A stretch of 64,000 bases of DNA, from assembly GCA_934254585.1 (NCBI GenBank), contig CAKQLF010000003.1:1-64000 (forward strand). Reading direction: 5' to 3'. The stretch's first letter is position 1; each line of letters opens with the position of its first letter. This document shows, one piece after another, positions 41,688 to 51,316 of the stretch. The DNA comes from an uncultured Alphaproteobacteria bacterium (lineage in GTDB: Bacteria > Pseudomonadota > Alphaproteobacteria > RF32 > CAG-239). Made by a program: the position numbers and the translations under genes. Below the pieces are notes generated by a model. It did not search any database. It was not told the origin of the DNA and saw nothing but the letters and a program-made list of their open reading frames with translations.

Positions 41688-42056
41688 TTATTTTTTTGTT
41701 TTAGCTTTAGTTTTAGCTTTAGTTTGTTTTGTTTCAACTTTTTCATTTTCAGGAGAAACAACACCGTTAATAGTCATACGTTCAACCACAACATTAACGC
41801 CGGCAGCAATTTCCACCGTAACCTCAGAGTCGTTGAGTTTGGTTATTTTTCCATAAATTCCCCCGCTGGTCAAAACCCGATCACCAACTTTTAAGTTTTC
41901 AGCCATTGTGGCGTGTTCCTTAATTTTTTTTGTCTGCGGACGAATTAAAAAGAAATAGAAAATAATCAAAATTAAACCGAGCTGCGTCAATGTCACAGCC
42001 ATAGAACCGCTTTGCGCGCCAATTTCTCCGGCGGCAAAAGCATCACTAATCAGCAT
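41688..42056 (-). CDS. yajC: Preprotein translocase subunit YajC
   Basis: 122 residues. One transmembrane helix (GLILIIFYFFLIRPQ) is followed by the conserved KKIKEHATMAENLKVGDRVLTSGGIYG. YajC associates with SecDF. The C-terminal tail is a lysine/threonine repeat encoded by an imperfect 12-base tandem repeat. It starts the yajC-secD-secF run. Confidence 0.96.
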   Translation of the reverse strand: MLISDAFAAGEIGAQSGSMAVTLTQLGLILIIFYFFLIRPQTKKIKEHATMAENLKVGDRVLTSGGIYGKITKLNDSEVTVEIAAGVNVVVERMTINGVVSPENEKVETKQTKAKTKAKTKK

Positions 42057-42153
42057 ATTTTTCTCCTTTCATAATAAATTATTGTTACATACTTACAACA
42101 ATTTGTTGTCAGAAAAAACTAAAATTTCAAGTTATTAACGGAATTTTTATGCT

Positions 42154-43047
42154 TTAGGGGAGGTAAGGGCGCGGATTAACCGCTTTTTTACCTGAGCGCA
42201 CTTCAAAGTGCAGCTGTGGCGTGGTCACGCTTCCGGAGCTACCTACCGTGGCTATTTTTTCTCCACGCGTCACCTTTTGACCTTTTTTCACAAACAAACG
42301 ATCATTATGAGCATAAGCGGTTATCCAACCATCAGTGTGTTTAATCAAAATCAGGTTTCCAAACCCTTTGAGCTCATTTCCGGCATAGGCAATTGTTCCG
42401 CTGTCAGCTGCTTTTACATTTGTTCCCAACGCGGCTTTAATGTTTATTCCGTCATTTTTGCGGCCGCTGCCTAAATTGCCATAACCGGAAATTATTGTTC
42501 CTTTTACCGGCCAGTCAAACTTCGATTTGCGGGCTTTGGGGGCAACATAACTGTCTGTCACCGGAGCCGATTTGACTTTGGAATAAGCAGTTTGCGGGGC
42601 AGAATATGTTTTCTTTGTCGCCGAGCTTTGGGCCGAAACTGTGGAGTTTTGAGTTGAAACACTTCCCACAGAGGCCGGCAAAACCAACCTGTCCCCCACA
42701 TTTAAGGAATAAGGAGTTTGCAGATTATTTATTTTGCTGAGCGAGGTTATGTCAACATTATATTGCCGTGAAACACTATATAAAGTGTCGCCTCGCTGCA
42801 CAGTGTGATATTGCTTTACGGGTAAGCGCAAACTTTGTCCCACCCGCAAAGTGTAGGGGGCGTGTAAATTGTTGGTGTTTATTAAATCTTTAAGCGGTAC
42901 GCCGTAACGTCGTGAAATGCTATACAGCGTGTCGCCGCGTTGTACGGTAACCGAATTGCCCGAACCCCAGTTGCTCCAAATCCAACCTTGACCGGCGCAT
43001 CCGCTAAGGCTCAAAAGTAAGACAGCTATTCCGATGATTTTTTTCAA
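42154..43047 (-). CDS. nlpD: NlpD-like LysM/LytM lipoprotein (amidase activator type)
   Basis: 297 residues. It has the lipoprotein signal MKKIIGIAVLLLSLSGC, two LysM peptidoglycan-binding repeats (each VQRGDTLYS(I/V)SR, ~35-125), a linker, and a C-terminal LytM/M23 domain. The M23 zinc ligands are missing: the usual HxGxD is NDGIN and the final HxH is LHFE. This degenerate site is typical of NlpD, which activates cell-division amidases and does not cut peptidoglycan itself. It overlaps the upstream gene by 4 bases. Confidence 0.88.
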   Translation of the reverse strand: MKKIIGIAVLLLSLSGCAGQGWIWSNWGSGNSVTVQRGDTLYSISRRYGVPLKDLINTNNLHAPYTLRVGQSLRLPVKQYHTVQRGDTLYSVSRQYNVDITSLSKINNLQTPYSLNVGDRLVLPASVGSVSTQNSTVSAQSSATKKTYSAPQTAYSKVKSAPVTDSYVAPKARKSKFDWPVKGTIISGYGNLGSGRKNDGINIKAALGTNVKAADSGTIAYAGNELKGFGNLILIKHTDGWITAYAHNDRLFVKKGQKVTRGEKIATVGSSGSVTTPQLHFEVRSGKKAVNPRPYLP

Positions 43048-44063
43048 GGCCGGTTTCCTTTAACATCTTTTTTATCTCGTGTGCCGATACCATAACGATG
43101 GATAGCTAAACTATTGCTTAAATATTTACGGCTGCGCGACAGCATATTTTCGGCTTCATCGTTATTTTTGCGTCTTGCGTAATAGATGCAGAACATACCC
43201 GCATTGACCTTGTCAACATTCAGTTTTCGTATATTTGCGATTATTTTTTCCCACAGAATTTGCATTAGTTCAGAAATTTTATCATTAGAGAACTGTTCGG
43301 AAATAATGCCTATTTTAGTGTGTTCAAAACGGCCGATTTTAACATCTTTGCCGGTACATTCCACGCACGCGTCAGCGGCCAAGCGAAGCATTTTGTCGCC
43401 GGTGTCAAAGCTAAAACCTTTGTTAATGAAATTATAAATATCGGCAAGTTCTATCACAATTAATAACAACGGACGATTATAGCGATTGCAAATTTTGACT
43501 CTCTCGTCCAGATATCTGTAAAAACTTTCGGCATTCAGAATTTCGCCAATCAGCGTATCTTGTTCCTGAACTTGTTTCAGCTGTTTTTCCAAGCTGAGCT
43601 GCTGTTTAAGCGGATAGCCCCAAAAACTTATACCGCGACATTGCAGTAATTCATTCAAAATCGGGCGTGCTCGCAATAAAACCGGTATTTTGCTGCCGTC
43701 GGACTTTTGTAAAACCTGTTCGGAAGAGATAATCCGCTTTTTCTTTTTTAGTTGGCGAAAACATTCATCTATCATTTCTCGATTTGCCGGAACATCTTTC
43801 AATAATGTGCCTAACACATTGTTTTCAATCAAATTTTCGCGCTTATAACCGCAATAGTTTAGTGTATCTCCGTTAATTTTGGTTATTTTATAATCTCTGT
43901 CAATATTAAATTTAAGGTAATACGTTTGCTTGAAATGCTTTTCTTCGGTTGTGGTTAAAATATTACTTTCTTGCACGAGTTCGGTCATTTCGTGCAGTTT
44001 AAAATGCAGTAAAATCACATAAAACAGCAATACCAAAATAAGTGCGCAAAGTCCGTAAATCAT
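43044..44063 (-). CDS. Membrane-anchored PAS-like protein with degenerate GGDEF domain
   Basis: 339 residues from ATG 44063 (AAAGGAAT upstream). The N-terminal transmembrane helix MIYGLCALILVLLFYVILLH is followed by a PAS-like domain (~50-165, including NGDTLNYCGYKREN) and a C-terminal domain with the diguanylate cyclase layout. At the active-site position the sequence reads GRFEHTKIG where cyclases have GGDEF, so catalysis is unlikely. It may be a signalling or structural remnant. It is translationally coupled to the nlpD-like gene. Confidence 0.65.
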   Translation of the reverse strand: MIYGLCALILVLLFYVILLHFKLHEMTELVQESNILTTTEEKHFKQTYYLKFNIDRDYKITKINGDTLNYCGYKRENLIENNVLGTLLKDVPANREMIDECFRQLKKKKRIISSEQVLQKSDGSKIPVLLRARPILNELLQCRGISFWGYPLKQQLSLEKQLKQVQEQDTLIGEILNAESFYRYLDERVKICNRYNRPLLLIVIELADIYNFINKGFSFDTGDKMLRLAADACVECTGKDVKIGRFEHTKIGIISEQFSNDKISELMQILWEKIIANIRKLNVDKVNAGMFCIYYARRKNNDEAENMLSRSRKYLSNSLAIHRYGIGTRDKKDVKGNRP

Positions 44064-44150
44064 TTTTATTCCTTTTCTACTTCTTGCAAGTTTAACCAAA
44101 ATAAATAAATATTAGGTAAACAACTATTGATTTTTTTGCATATTTTGCGT

Positions 44151-45632
44151 ATGATGCAACAGTTTAAAATAATGGATTGGTGGAAAAAAGTGGCGGAAAA
44201 ACCGGAAATAGAAGACTTTAGCGGCAACAAATATAAATACGGCTTTGTTACCGATATTGAGGCAGACACCGCTCCAAAAGGTCTGAATGAAGACATTATC
44301 CGCTTGATTTCAGCTAAAAAAAACGAACCGGAATGGTTGTTGGAACGTCGTTTGAAAGCTTATAGGCACTGGCTGACAATGAGCGAACCGCAGTGGGCAA
44401 AATTGGTTTATGACAAAATAGATTATCAAAATTTGAGTTATTACGCCGCACCGGTGCAAAAAGCAAAGCCGCAAAGCCTGGATGAAGTGGATAAAAATCT
44501 TTTAGATACCTACAATCGTTTAGGGATTCCTTTAAAAGAACAAGAGATTTTAGCCGGCGTGGCTGTTGATGCCGTGTTTGACAGCGTTTCCGTGGCCACC
44601 ACCTATCGCGCCCGTTTGGCCGACAAAGGCATTATTTTTTGTTCAATTTCCGAAGCCGTTAAAGAATATCCGGATTTAGTGCAAAAATATTTAGGTTCGG
44701 TTGTTCCGTATACCGACAACTTTTTTGCCTGCTTGAATTCCGCAGTTTTTACCGATGGTTCGTTTGTTTATATTCCCAAAGGCGTGACTTGTCCGATGGA
44801 ACTTTCCACATATTTTCGGATTAACGCTAAAAACACCGGTCAATTTGAACGCACTTTAATTGTTGCCGAAGACGACAGTTATGTTTCATATCTGGAAGGT
44901 TGCACGGCTCCGCAACGTGATGAAAATCAACTTCACGCCGCCATTGTGGAAATTGTAGTATTAAACAATGCCGAGGTCAAATATTCTACTGTACAAAACT
45001 GGTATCCCGGAGATAAAGACGGCAAAGGCGGTGTTTATAATTTTGTGACAAAACGGGCGGCTTGCCGCGGTCGTAACGCCAAAATTTCGTGGACACAGGT
45101 TGAAACTGGTTCGGCCGTTACTTGGAAATATCCGTCTTGCGTGTTGGAAGGAGATAATTCCTGCGGCGAATTTTATTCCGTGGCCATTACCAACAACCAT
45201 CAGCAAGCCGATACCGGAACTAAAATGATTCATTTGGGTAAAAACACCAAATCTAAAATTATTTCCAAAGGAATTTCCGCCGGTTGTTCCAATCAAACTT
45301 ATCGCGGCTTGGTGGCTGTTGCCAAAAACGCCGACAACGCCCGCAACTATTCACAATGTGATAGTTTGCTGATTGGGTCAACTTGCGGCTCGCACACCGT
45401 TCCGTATATTACCAATAAAAACAAATCAGCGGTTTTGGAACACGAAGCCACCACTTCCAAAATCAGCGACGAACAGTTGTTTTATTGCCGGCAACGCGGC
45501 ATCAGCGAAGAAGAAGCCATCGGCCTGATTGTTAATGGTTTCTGCAAGGAAGTTATGCAACACTTGCCTATGGAATTTGCCATAGAAGCGGCTAAACTTA
45601 TAAATATCAGCCTTGAAGGCGGAGTAGGATAG
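44151..45632 (+). CDS. sufB: Fe-S cluster assembly protein SufB
   Basis: 493 residues from ATG 44151; a TTG 24 bases earlier and an ATG at 44172 are alternatives, and none has a strong ribosome binding site. SufB signatures are complete: YRARLADKGIIF, FVYIPKGVTCPMELSTYFRIN, ERTLIVAEDDSYVSYLEGC, and the C-terminal ISEEEAIGLIVNGFCKEV. SufB is the scaffold of the SufBC2D complex. sufC and sufD follow on the same strand; sufS and sufE are not in the window. Confidence 0.96.
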   Translation: MMQQFKIMDWWKKVAEKPEIEDFSGNKYKYGFVTDIEADTAPKGLNEDIIRLISAKKNEPEWLLERRLKAYRHWLTMSEPQWAKLVYDKIDYQNLSYYAAPVQKAKPQSLDEVDKNLLDTYNRLGIPLKEQEILAGVAVDAVFDSVSVATTYRARLADKGIIFCSISEAVKEYPDLVQKYLGSVVPYTDNFFACLNSAVFTDGSFVYIPKGVTCPMELSTYFRINAKNTGQFERTLIVAEDDSYVSYLEGCTAPQRDENQLHAAIVEIVVLNNAEVKYSTVQNWYPGDKDGKGGVYNFVTKRAACRGRNAKISWTQVETGSAVTWKYPSCVLEGDNSCGEFYSVAITNNHQQADTGTKMIHLGKNTKSKIISKGISAGCSNQTYRGLVAVAKNADNARNYSQCDSLLIGSTCGSHTVPYITNKNKSAVLEHEATTSKISDEQLFYCRQRGISEEEAIGLIVNGFCKEVMQHLPMEFAIEAAKLINISLEGGVG

Positions 45633-45649
45633 ATAATAAAGGAAAAAAT

Positions 45650-46408
45650 ATGTCAGATATTTTGCTTGAAATTAAAAATTTGTGCGCCCGTGTGCCGGAA
45701 AAAGAAATTGTCAAAAACTTAAATCTTTGCATAAACAAAGGTGAAGTACACGCTTTGATGGGACCGAACGGGGCGGGAAAATCCACTCTTTCTTATGTTT
45801 TGACCGGCAAACCAGATTATGAGGTAACTTCGGGCAGTGTGGTATTTAAGGGACAAAATTTATTGGATTTAAAACCGGAAGAGCGTTCTTGGCTCGGTCT
45901 GTTTTTGAGTATGCAGGCACCGGTTGCCATTAATGGCGTCAGCTGCAGCAGTTTTTTGAAACACGCTGTCAACGCCAAACGCAAGTTTCAGGGCCTAAAC
46001 GAACTTGACGCGGCTGAGTTTTTGAAACTTTTGCGCACCAAAGCCAAAGAATTAAACATTAATGGTGAAATGTTAAAGCGTGAAATGAATGTCGGTTTTT
46101 CCGGAGGGGAAAAGAAGCGTTTGGAGGCTTTGCAAATGAGCCTGTTGGAGCCGAGTTTAGCTATTTTAGATGAAACGGATTCCGGATTGGATGTCGATGC
46201 CGTAAAAATAGTGGCGGAAAGTGTCAATAAGTTGCGGACTAAAGAAACGTCACTCTTGGTTATCACCCATCACGTTAAACTTTTGACTTATCTGCAGCCT
46301 GATTTTGTACACGTTTACGCCGACGGACATATTGTTTGTTCCGGTGATATGTCTTTGGCGCAAGAAATAGAAAACAACGGCTACACTCCTTTTATAAAGG
46401 CGGCTTAA
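45650..46408 (+). CDS. sufC: Fe-S cluster assembly ATPase SufC
   Basis: 252 residues of an ABC-type ATPase. Walker A is GPNGAGKS, the signature region is FSGGEKKRLE and Walker B LAILDETDSGLD. It drives conformational change of SufB-SufD during cluster assembly. The ribosome binding site is AAAGGAAA. Its stop is directly followed by the sufD ATG. Confidence 0.97.
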   Translation: MSDILLEIKNLCARVPEKEIVKNLNLCINKGEVHALMGPNGAGKSTLSYVLTGKPDYEVTSGSVVFKGQNLLDLKPEERSWLGLFLSMQAPVAINGVSCSSFLKHAVNAKRKFQGLNELDAAEFLKLLRTKAKELNINGEMLKREMNVGFSGGEKKRLEALQMSLLEPSLAILDETDSGLDVDAVKIVAESVNKLRTKETSLLVITHHVKLLTYLQPDFVHVYADGHIVCSGDMSLAQEIENNGYTPFIKAA

Positions 46409-47668
46409 ATGAGTTTAACACAGCAAAATATAGAGCTTTGGGGTGATGATATTCCGTGGTTGGCCGGTCTGCGTGAAAAAGGTTTAAATGCTTTCAAAAA
46501 ACTGGGCTTCCCTAAGGCTAAAACAGAGGCTTGGAAGTATTCTTATTTTAGTGAAACTGCGTTAGACGGGCTGACTATTGACAACAAGCCGCACGAGTGT
46601 GCTTGCAACGGCGATTGTCATTGCTCAAAAGTCGAAAAATTACCGTTTTCGGTTATAAATGTTTCGTTTTGCAACGGCAGAGCGGAGGTTGAACATCTTG
46701 AATTGCCGAAAGGTTTAATAGTTAAGACTTTAGCCGAAGCTATTTATGATAAAGAAGCGCGAAAATATCTTAATAAATCGTTTGATATGGAAAAATTTCC
46801 GTTTGCCGCGCTCAATACGGCATATTTGGAACAAGGTTTATTTATTGTGGCTGAAAAAAACGCTGTTCTTAATACCCCTCTTTTGCTTTCTTATCATTCG
46901 CACGGGCAGAATCTATGGCAAAACGTCCGCAATCTGATTGTTGTGGAAAATGGAGCCGAACTAACATTGCTTGAAGATTTCTTTGGCGCGGATAATTTCT
47001 ATTTTAACAATATGGTTAATGAAATTTATATCGGAACTGGGGCGATACTTAAACATTACAAACGCGTGAAAGAATCTTCGGCAGCTGTGCATATTGCCTT
47101 AAACAGTGTAAATATTCGGCAAAACGGAAAATATACGGCGTTTTGCGCACAGGGCGAATGTAAGTTGGCCAGAAATGAAACAACGGTTTTGTTACAGCAA
47201 GAAGGTGCTGAGACTGATGTCAACGGAGCCTACCGCCTTTATAAAAACGGGCATTCCGACATCACGACAAATATTAAACATTTGGCGGCGCACACAATTT
47301 CTAACCAATTGGTTAAAGGTGTTTTGGACGGCGCGAGCAAAGGTGTTTTTCAAGGACAAATTCACATAGCTCCCGATGCTCAGCAAACTGAGGGATATCA
47401 ACTGCACCGCGCTTTGCTTTTGAGCGACGAGGCCGAAGTCGATTGCAAACCGGAATTGGAGATTTTTGCCGATGATGTAAAATGTTCGCACGGAGCAACC
47501 AGCGGAGATTTGGATAAAGAGCAAATCTTTTATATGCAAACCCGCGGTATATCTTTGGAAGATGCTCGGCAAATTTTAATTGCCGCTTACCTGAACGAAG
47601 CTTTCAGTAAAGTTGAAAACGAGACAATTCGCCGGTGGCTCAAAGCTCCGCTAATGCTGAAACACTAA
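46409..47668 (+). CDS. sufD: Fe-S cluster assembly protein SufD
   Basis: 419 residues. The N-terminal helical part (KKLGFPKAKTEAWKYSYF) is followed by the beta-helix core shared with SufB, ending with KCSHGATSGDLDKEQIFYMQTRGIS and EDARQILIAAYLNEAF. A cysteine/histidine-rich segment (HECACNGDCHCSK) near 52-64 is unusual and might bind metal. It ends the sufBCD operon and converges on the TPR lipoprotein gene. Confidence 0.95.
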   Translation: MSLTQQNIELWGDDIPWLAGLREKGLNAFKKLGFPKAKTEAWKYSYFSETALDGLTIDNKPHECACNGDCHCSKVEKLPFSVINVSFCNGRAEVEHLELPKGLIVKTLAEAIYDKEARKYLNKSFDMEKFPFAALNTAYLEQGLFIVAEKNAVLNTPLLLSYHSHGQNLWQNVRNLIVVENGAELTLLEDFFGADNFYFNNMVNEIYIGTGAILKHYKRVKESSAAVHIALNSVNIRQNGKYTAFCAQGECKLARNETTVLLQQEGAETDVNGAYRLYKNGHSDITTNIKHLAAHTISNQLVKGVLDGASKGVFQGQIHIAPDAQQTEGYQLHRALLLSDEAEVDCKPELEIFADDVKCSHGATSGDLDKEQIFYMQTRGISLEDARQILIAAYLNEAFSKVENETIRRWLKAPLMLKH

Positions 47669-47681
47669 AATATTTTGCGTT

Positions 47682-49559
47682 TTACTGTTTATTATATTCG
47701 GAGTTTAAGGAGTTTAACTCTTTAATTATTTCCGGATTTGTTATGGTTAAAATCTTATTTTTAACCACACCGTTGTCTATTTTATTTTGAATTTCTTCAC
47801 GGTTAATACTGTCGGCATCTTCTTTCAAGACTAATGCGTGCTGCCACTGGAATAAGGCCTCATTTTTGCGGCCGGCAAACCAATAGGCGTCACCGAGATG
47901 GTCGCAAATAACCGCATTTGCGGGATTCATATCAGCCGCTTCTTCCAAATAAGCTATGGCGTCGTTATATTTTCCCAGTCTAAAGTGAACCCAACCCATA
48001 CTGTCTATAATGTGCCCTTCGTAATAATATTGTTTGTAAGCTTCTAAAATCATTTGCACGGCAGCATCTGTGTTTTTGTCACTCATAAGATACATATATC
48101 CCAAATAATTCAAAACATTCGGGTTGCGGTTGCTGAGTTCCAAGGCTTTGTTCAAAGCCTCTTCAGCTTGTTTAAACTGATTGTTTTTATAATAACTTGC
48201 GCCAAGAGCGTAATAAATCGGCCAACTGTTGACATCTGGTTGTTTTTGTGTGGCCAAGGCTTGCTTATATAATTTTATAGCTTCTTCTGTTTGGTTTGTT
48301 TCTCTTTCAATATCGGCCAAATTGTTTAGGAGCTGAGTATTTTCCGGATATTCTTTCAGAAGATTGCGCAACAATTTTTCAGCAGTTTTGTAATCTTGGA
48401 GAGTGTTTAAATTCTCAATCATTTTAAGTTGAGCAATAAAATAAGAGCCGGAATCCTTATTGATTTGCGCATAATGACGGTTGGCTTCTTTATAAAGTCC
48501 GTTTTCTTCTAAGATATTGGCTAAAGCGATTTGAGAAATTTCATAATCCGGATTCAAAAATGAGGAGGCCGAAATATAGATTTGGGCAAATTCGCTGCCG
48601 CCGTTGGAAACACGGAAAATTGTGCCGATGTTAAACAGTGCTTCGGCCAACCCTTTTTGCGGAGAGTCGATGATAGCCGCCGATTCGGAAGTGGTGTTTT
48701 CCATCTGATTGTTGATGTTGGAAAGCAAAAAAGATAATGAGCTGTCATCACTGTAACGTTTATAAATTTGTTGAGCCATTTCTTTGTTGTCGTGGCGTGC
48801 ATAAAAGTCGGTTATAATTTCTAACACCCGATAAGTTACCTCTCTGGGGTGATTTTTAATTATTTCGGCATAACTTTCGGCCGCTTTTGTGGAATTTCCC
48901 AAATAATCATAAATCATTCCCTGATGAAAAAGTTTCAAAGTTTCAAGAGATTTATCTTTTTCTATTTTTTTCAAACTGTTAATGGCCGCTTTTTCATTTT
49001 TTTCACCGGCATAAGTCCAAGCCACAAAAAGCGGATTAATAATAGATTTATAAACATCTTGCTTATTTAAGAGGGTAATGGTTTTGCGGGATTTGGCATA
49101 ATTTCCATCGCTAAAATCTTTAATGGCGACAATTAGCGGAGCCAAAGAATTTTTGTTGCCGCTGTCTATTTCTTTTTGTGCATAGGCGGCAGCGGCGTTC
49201 AAATCACCCAAAGAAGTTAAAATTACATAAGTATAACGAGTTATATCCGGATTTTTAGTGTCCTTTTCCAGAACTATTTTGTAATATTCGGCAGCCGTGT
49301 CAAAATCGTGACGCAAATGTGCAACCCGACCGGCTAAATAAGCTCCATAAAGAGAGTTTGAGCCATAATAAGCCATCTGACCATCTTTTTCCATTTTTAC
49401 TCTGAATGTCGGAGTTATCCAATATCCGTCTTTGTCAAATACGGCGTGCAGAGAATTTTTATCGTCATTGTTAAAATCAAAAACATTCCGCGAACAGGCC
49501 AAAACGGCGGCAGAAATTAAAATTATGGCACAAACAGTCTTTTTCATAATATTTTTCAT
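47682..49559 (-). CDS. TPR-repeat lipoprotein
   Basis: 625 residues. The signal MKKTVCAIILISAAVLAC ends in a lipobox, so it is probably attached to the outer membrane. It is almost entirely TPR and TPR-like repeats, clearest at ~370-570 (LLNNLADIERETNQTEEAIKLYKQAL, NYLGYMYLMSDKNTDAAVQM). It resembles alphaproteobacterial tetratricopeptide proteins involved in assembly or secretion; no partner is known. The ATG at 49547 is an alternative start. Confidence 0.8.
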   Translation of the reverse strand: MKNIMKKTVCAIILISAAVLACSRNVFDFNNDDKNSLHAVFDKDGYWITPTFRVKMEKDGQMAYYGSNSLYGAYLAGRVAHLRHDFDTAAEYYKIVLEKDTKNPDITRYTYVILTSLGDLNAAAAYAQKEIDSGNKNSLAPLIVAIKDFSDGNYAKSRKTITLLNKQDVYKSIINPLFVAWTYAGEKNEKAAINSLKKIEKDKSLETLKLFHQGMIYDYLGNSTKAAESYAEIIKNHPREVTYRVLEIITDFYARHDNKEMAQQIYKRYSDDSSLSFLLSNINNQMENTTSESAAIIDSPQKGLAEALFNIGTIFRVSNGGSEFAQIYISASSFLNPDYEISQIALANILEENGLYKEANRHYAQINKDSGSYFIAQLKMIENLNTLQDYKTAEKLLRNLLKEYPENTQLLNNLADIERETNQTEEAIKLYKQALATQKQPDVNSWPIYYALGASYYKNNQFKQAEEALNKALELSNRNPNVLNYLGYMYLMSDKNTDAAVQMILEAYKQYYYEGHIIDSMGWVHFRLGKYNDAIAYLEEAADMNPANAVICDHLGDAYWFAGRKNEALFQWQHALVLKEDADSINREEIQNKIDNGVVKNKILTITNPEIIKELNSLNSEYNKQ

Positions 49560-49684
49560 TACCTTTATTTCCTAAAACGCAATCCAGACACATTATATAT
49601 ATAATTTATTAGCAATGTGTAAAGACTCTTTCGGATATTGCAAAAAAAGTATTTTTGCTTATAATGGCAAAATATGGAGAGAAT

Positions 49685-50488
49685 ATGGCTGAAATAGAAG
49701 AGACCTTGCAGTGGTATATATTTGGCGGAGTTGATGAAATTTGCGCCGAAGAGCCGTTTAATGCCTTGCAAAGAACGGAAGAACAAGTCGTAAAGACAAA
49801 GCCTGACAACGCAAACAATGTTGTTGCACCAGTGTCTTTAGAAACTCAGCGTCCGGCCACCACTTTGTTGGCGCAAAACAACAGCGGGGCTTGCAGTAAT
49901 GCGCGTGAAATTTGTGCTTCGGCTAAGTCATTGACCGAACTCAGGGATTTAATGGAAAAGTTTGAGGGGTGCTCGCTGAAATTTTCAGCCAATTCCACGG
50001 TTTTCGGCTATGGCAGCGTAACCGCCAGGGTGATGCTGATTGGTGAAGCCCCCGGAGCTGACGAAGATATGCAAGGTAAACCTTTTGTCGGAAGAAGCGG
50101 ACAACTTTTGACTAAAATGCTGGCGGCAATAGGGTTGAAAAGAGAAGAATGTTACATTACAAATGTGTTGCCGTGGCGTCCACCCGGAAACCGTACGCCA
50201 ACCGACGGCGAAGTGGCTGTTTGTTTGCCTTTTTTACAAAGACAGATTGAATTGATTAAGCCGGAATGTATTTTTTTATTGGGCGGAAGTGCTGCGAATG
50301 CGGTCTTGAATAATGCAGAAAGCATATCACATTTGCGTGGACATTTTATCGACTATACTACAGCCGAAGGTTTGGTTATACCGACATTGTCAAGTTTTCA
50401 TCCGGCCTTTTTGCTCCGTTCGCCTCAGCAAAAAGCTAAAGCTTGGTGTGATTTGCTGCGTTTGCAAAGAAAACTTGCCAAAAGCTAG
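49685..50488 (+). CDS. Uracil-DNA glycosylase, family 4/5 type
   Basis: 267 residues from ATG 49685, with GGAGAG upstream. The N-terminal WYIFGGVDEICAEEPFNAL segment is typical of alphaproteobacterial members. The catalytic core has GEAPGADEDMQGKPFVGRSG, ITNVLPWRPPGNRTP and SSFHPAFLLRSP. Cysteines in EGC.LK and elsewhere would ligate the 4Fe-4S cluster. It removes uracil from DNA in base-excision repair. Divergent from the TPR lipoprotein gene. Confidence 0.93.
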   Translation: MAEIEETLQWYIFGGVDEICAEEPFNALQRTEEQVVKTKPDNANNVVAPVSLETQRPATTLLAQNNSGACSNAREICASAKSLTELRDLMEKFEGCSLKFSANSTVFGYGSVTARVMLIGEAPGADEDMQGKPFVGRSGQLLTKMLAAIGLKREECYITNVLPWRPPGNRTPTDGEVAVCLPFLQRQIELIKPECIFLLGGSAANAVLNNAESISHLRGHFIDYTTAEGLVIPTLSSFHPAFLLRSPQQKAKAWCDLLRLQRKLAKS

Positions 50489-50565
50489 AAATTTAAAAAA
50501 ATTAAGGAAAATTAAATAATAAAGCAATATACTGACAACATATTTAATACTTTTGGAGTAATAAA

Positions 50566-51306
50566 ATGAATAAGTTCAATAAAATTTTGATGTCAAGCTT
50601 GAGTTCCTTGTGTGTTTTTTTATCTGCCGCCAACGCAATGGCTGATGAAACAGAAGAAAAAAATGCCACATCAGAAGCCGGCGCAATCCTTTTTCGTATT
50701 GAAAATATAAAGCCTGTGCAAAACAAAGATGGTATAGTGGATAAGTGTACATTTGTGGTAACAACATACAATCGAATGGAAAAGGGTATCAGAGAAGCTA
50801 AGTTGAACTTTACCTGGCAAGATAATATCTCAGCTAAATACACAATTAACGGTAATGATATAGAAGTCAATAAAGGCAAAGAGGCGCAAACAACTGTTTC
50901 TACCGAAGTTACTTTGACCAATATTATGCCGCATCGGCAAAAAAGTTTTGAGGCCAGTGTGAATACCAATAAGTGTTTCTTGTTGTTTGATAATTTGCAA
51001 TACACTGTCAGCTCTTGTGCCAACGAAGGTGATAAAATTGAGCGCAAAAATAATGGTAGAAGTATGAATAATAATTCAAAATCTCAGGAAAACAACACTT
51101 CAGTCGGAAGTTGCGCTAACAATTTTGATTATATCGATTCGCAAAATCCCGAATATTATTCCGAATTTAAAGATGTTCCGGAAAGCGTGATTGCCGAGCA
51201 GGTTGAAAACGAAAAGAATATCGAAGTAGAAAAAATTACCACCGGTTATGGAAAATTGATGGGTGAATTTAGCAAAATTAGTGATATTTTGAGTGCTATA
51301 AAATAG
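50566..51306 (+). CDS. Secreted protein of unknown function
   Basis: 246 residues with a Sec signal (ending SAANAMA). A predicted beta-rich middle domain has a cysteine pair: KCTFVVTTYNRM...LNFTW...NKCFLLFD. A Ser/Asn-rich linker and an acidic C-terminal helix follow. The middle domain has the same layout as the next gene, so the two may be diverged siblings. They lie 10 bases apart and are probably co-transcribed. No family is recognised. Confidence 0.7.
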   Translation: MNKFNKILMSSLSSLCVFLSAANAMADETEEKNATSEAGAILFRIENIKPVQNKDGIVDKCTFVVTTYNRMEKGIREAKLNFTWQDNISAKYTINGNDIEVNKGKEAQTTVSTEVTLTNIMPHRQKSFEASVNTNKCFLLFDNLQYTVSSCANEGDKIERKNNGRSMNNNSKSQENNTSVGSCANNFDYIDSQNPEYYSEFKDVPESVIAEQVENEKNIEVEKITTGYGKLMGEFSKISDILSAIK

Positions 51307-51316
51307 GAGAAAATAG

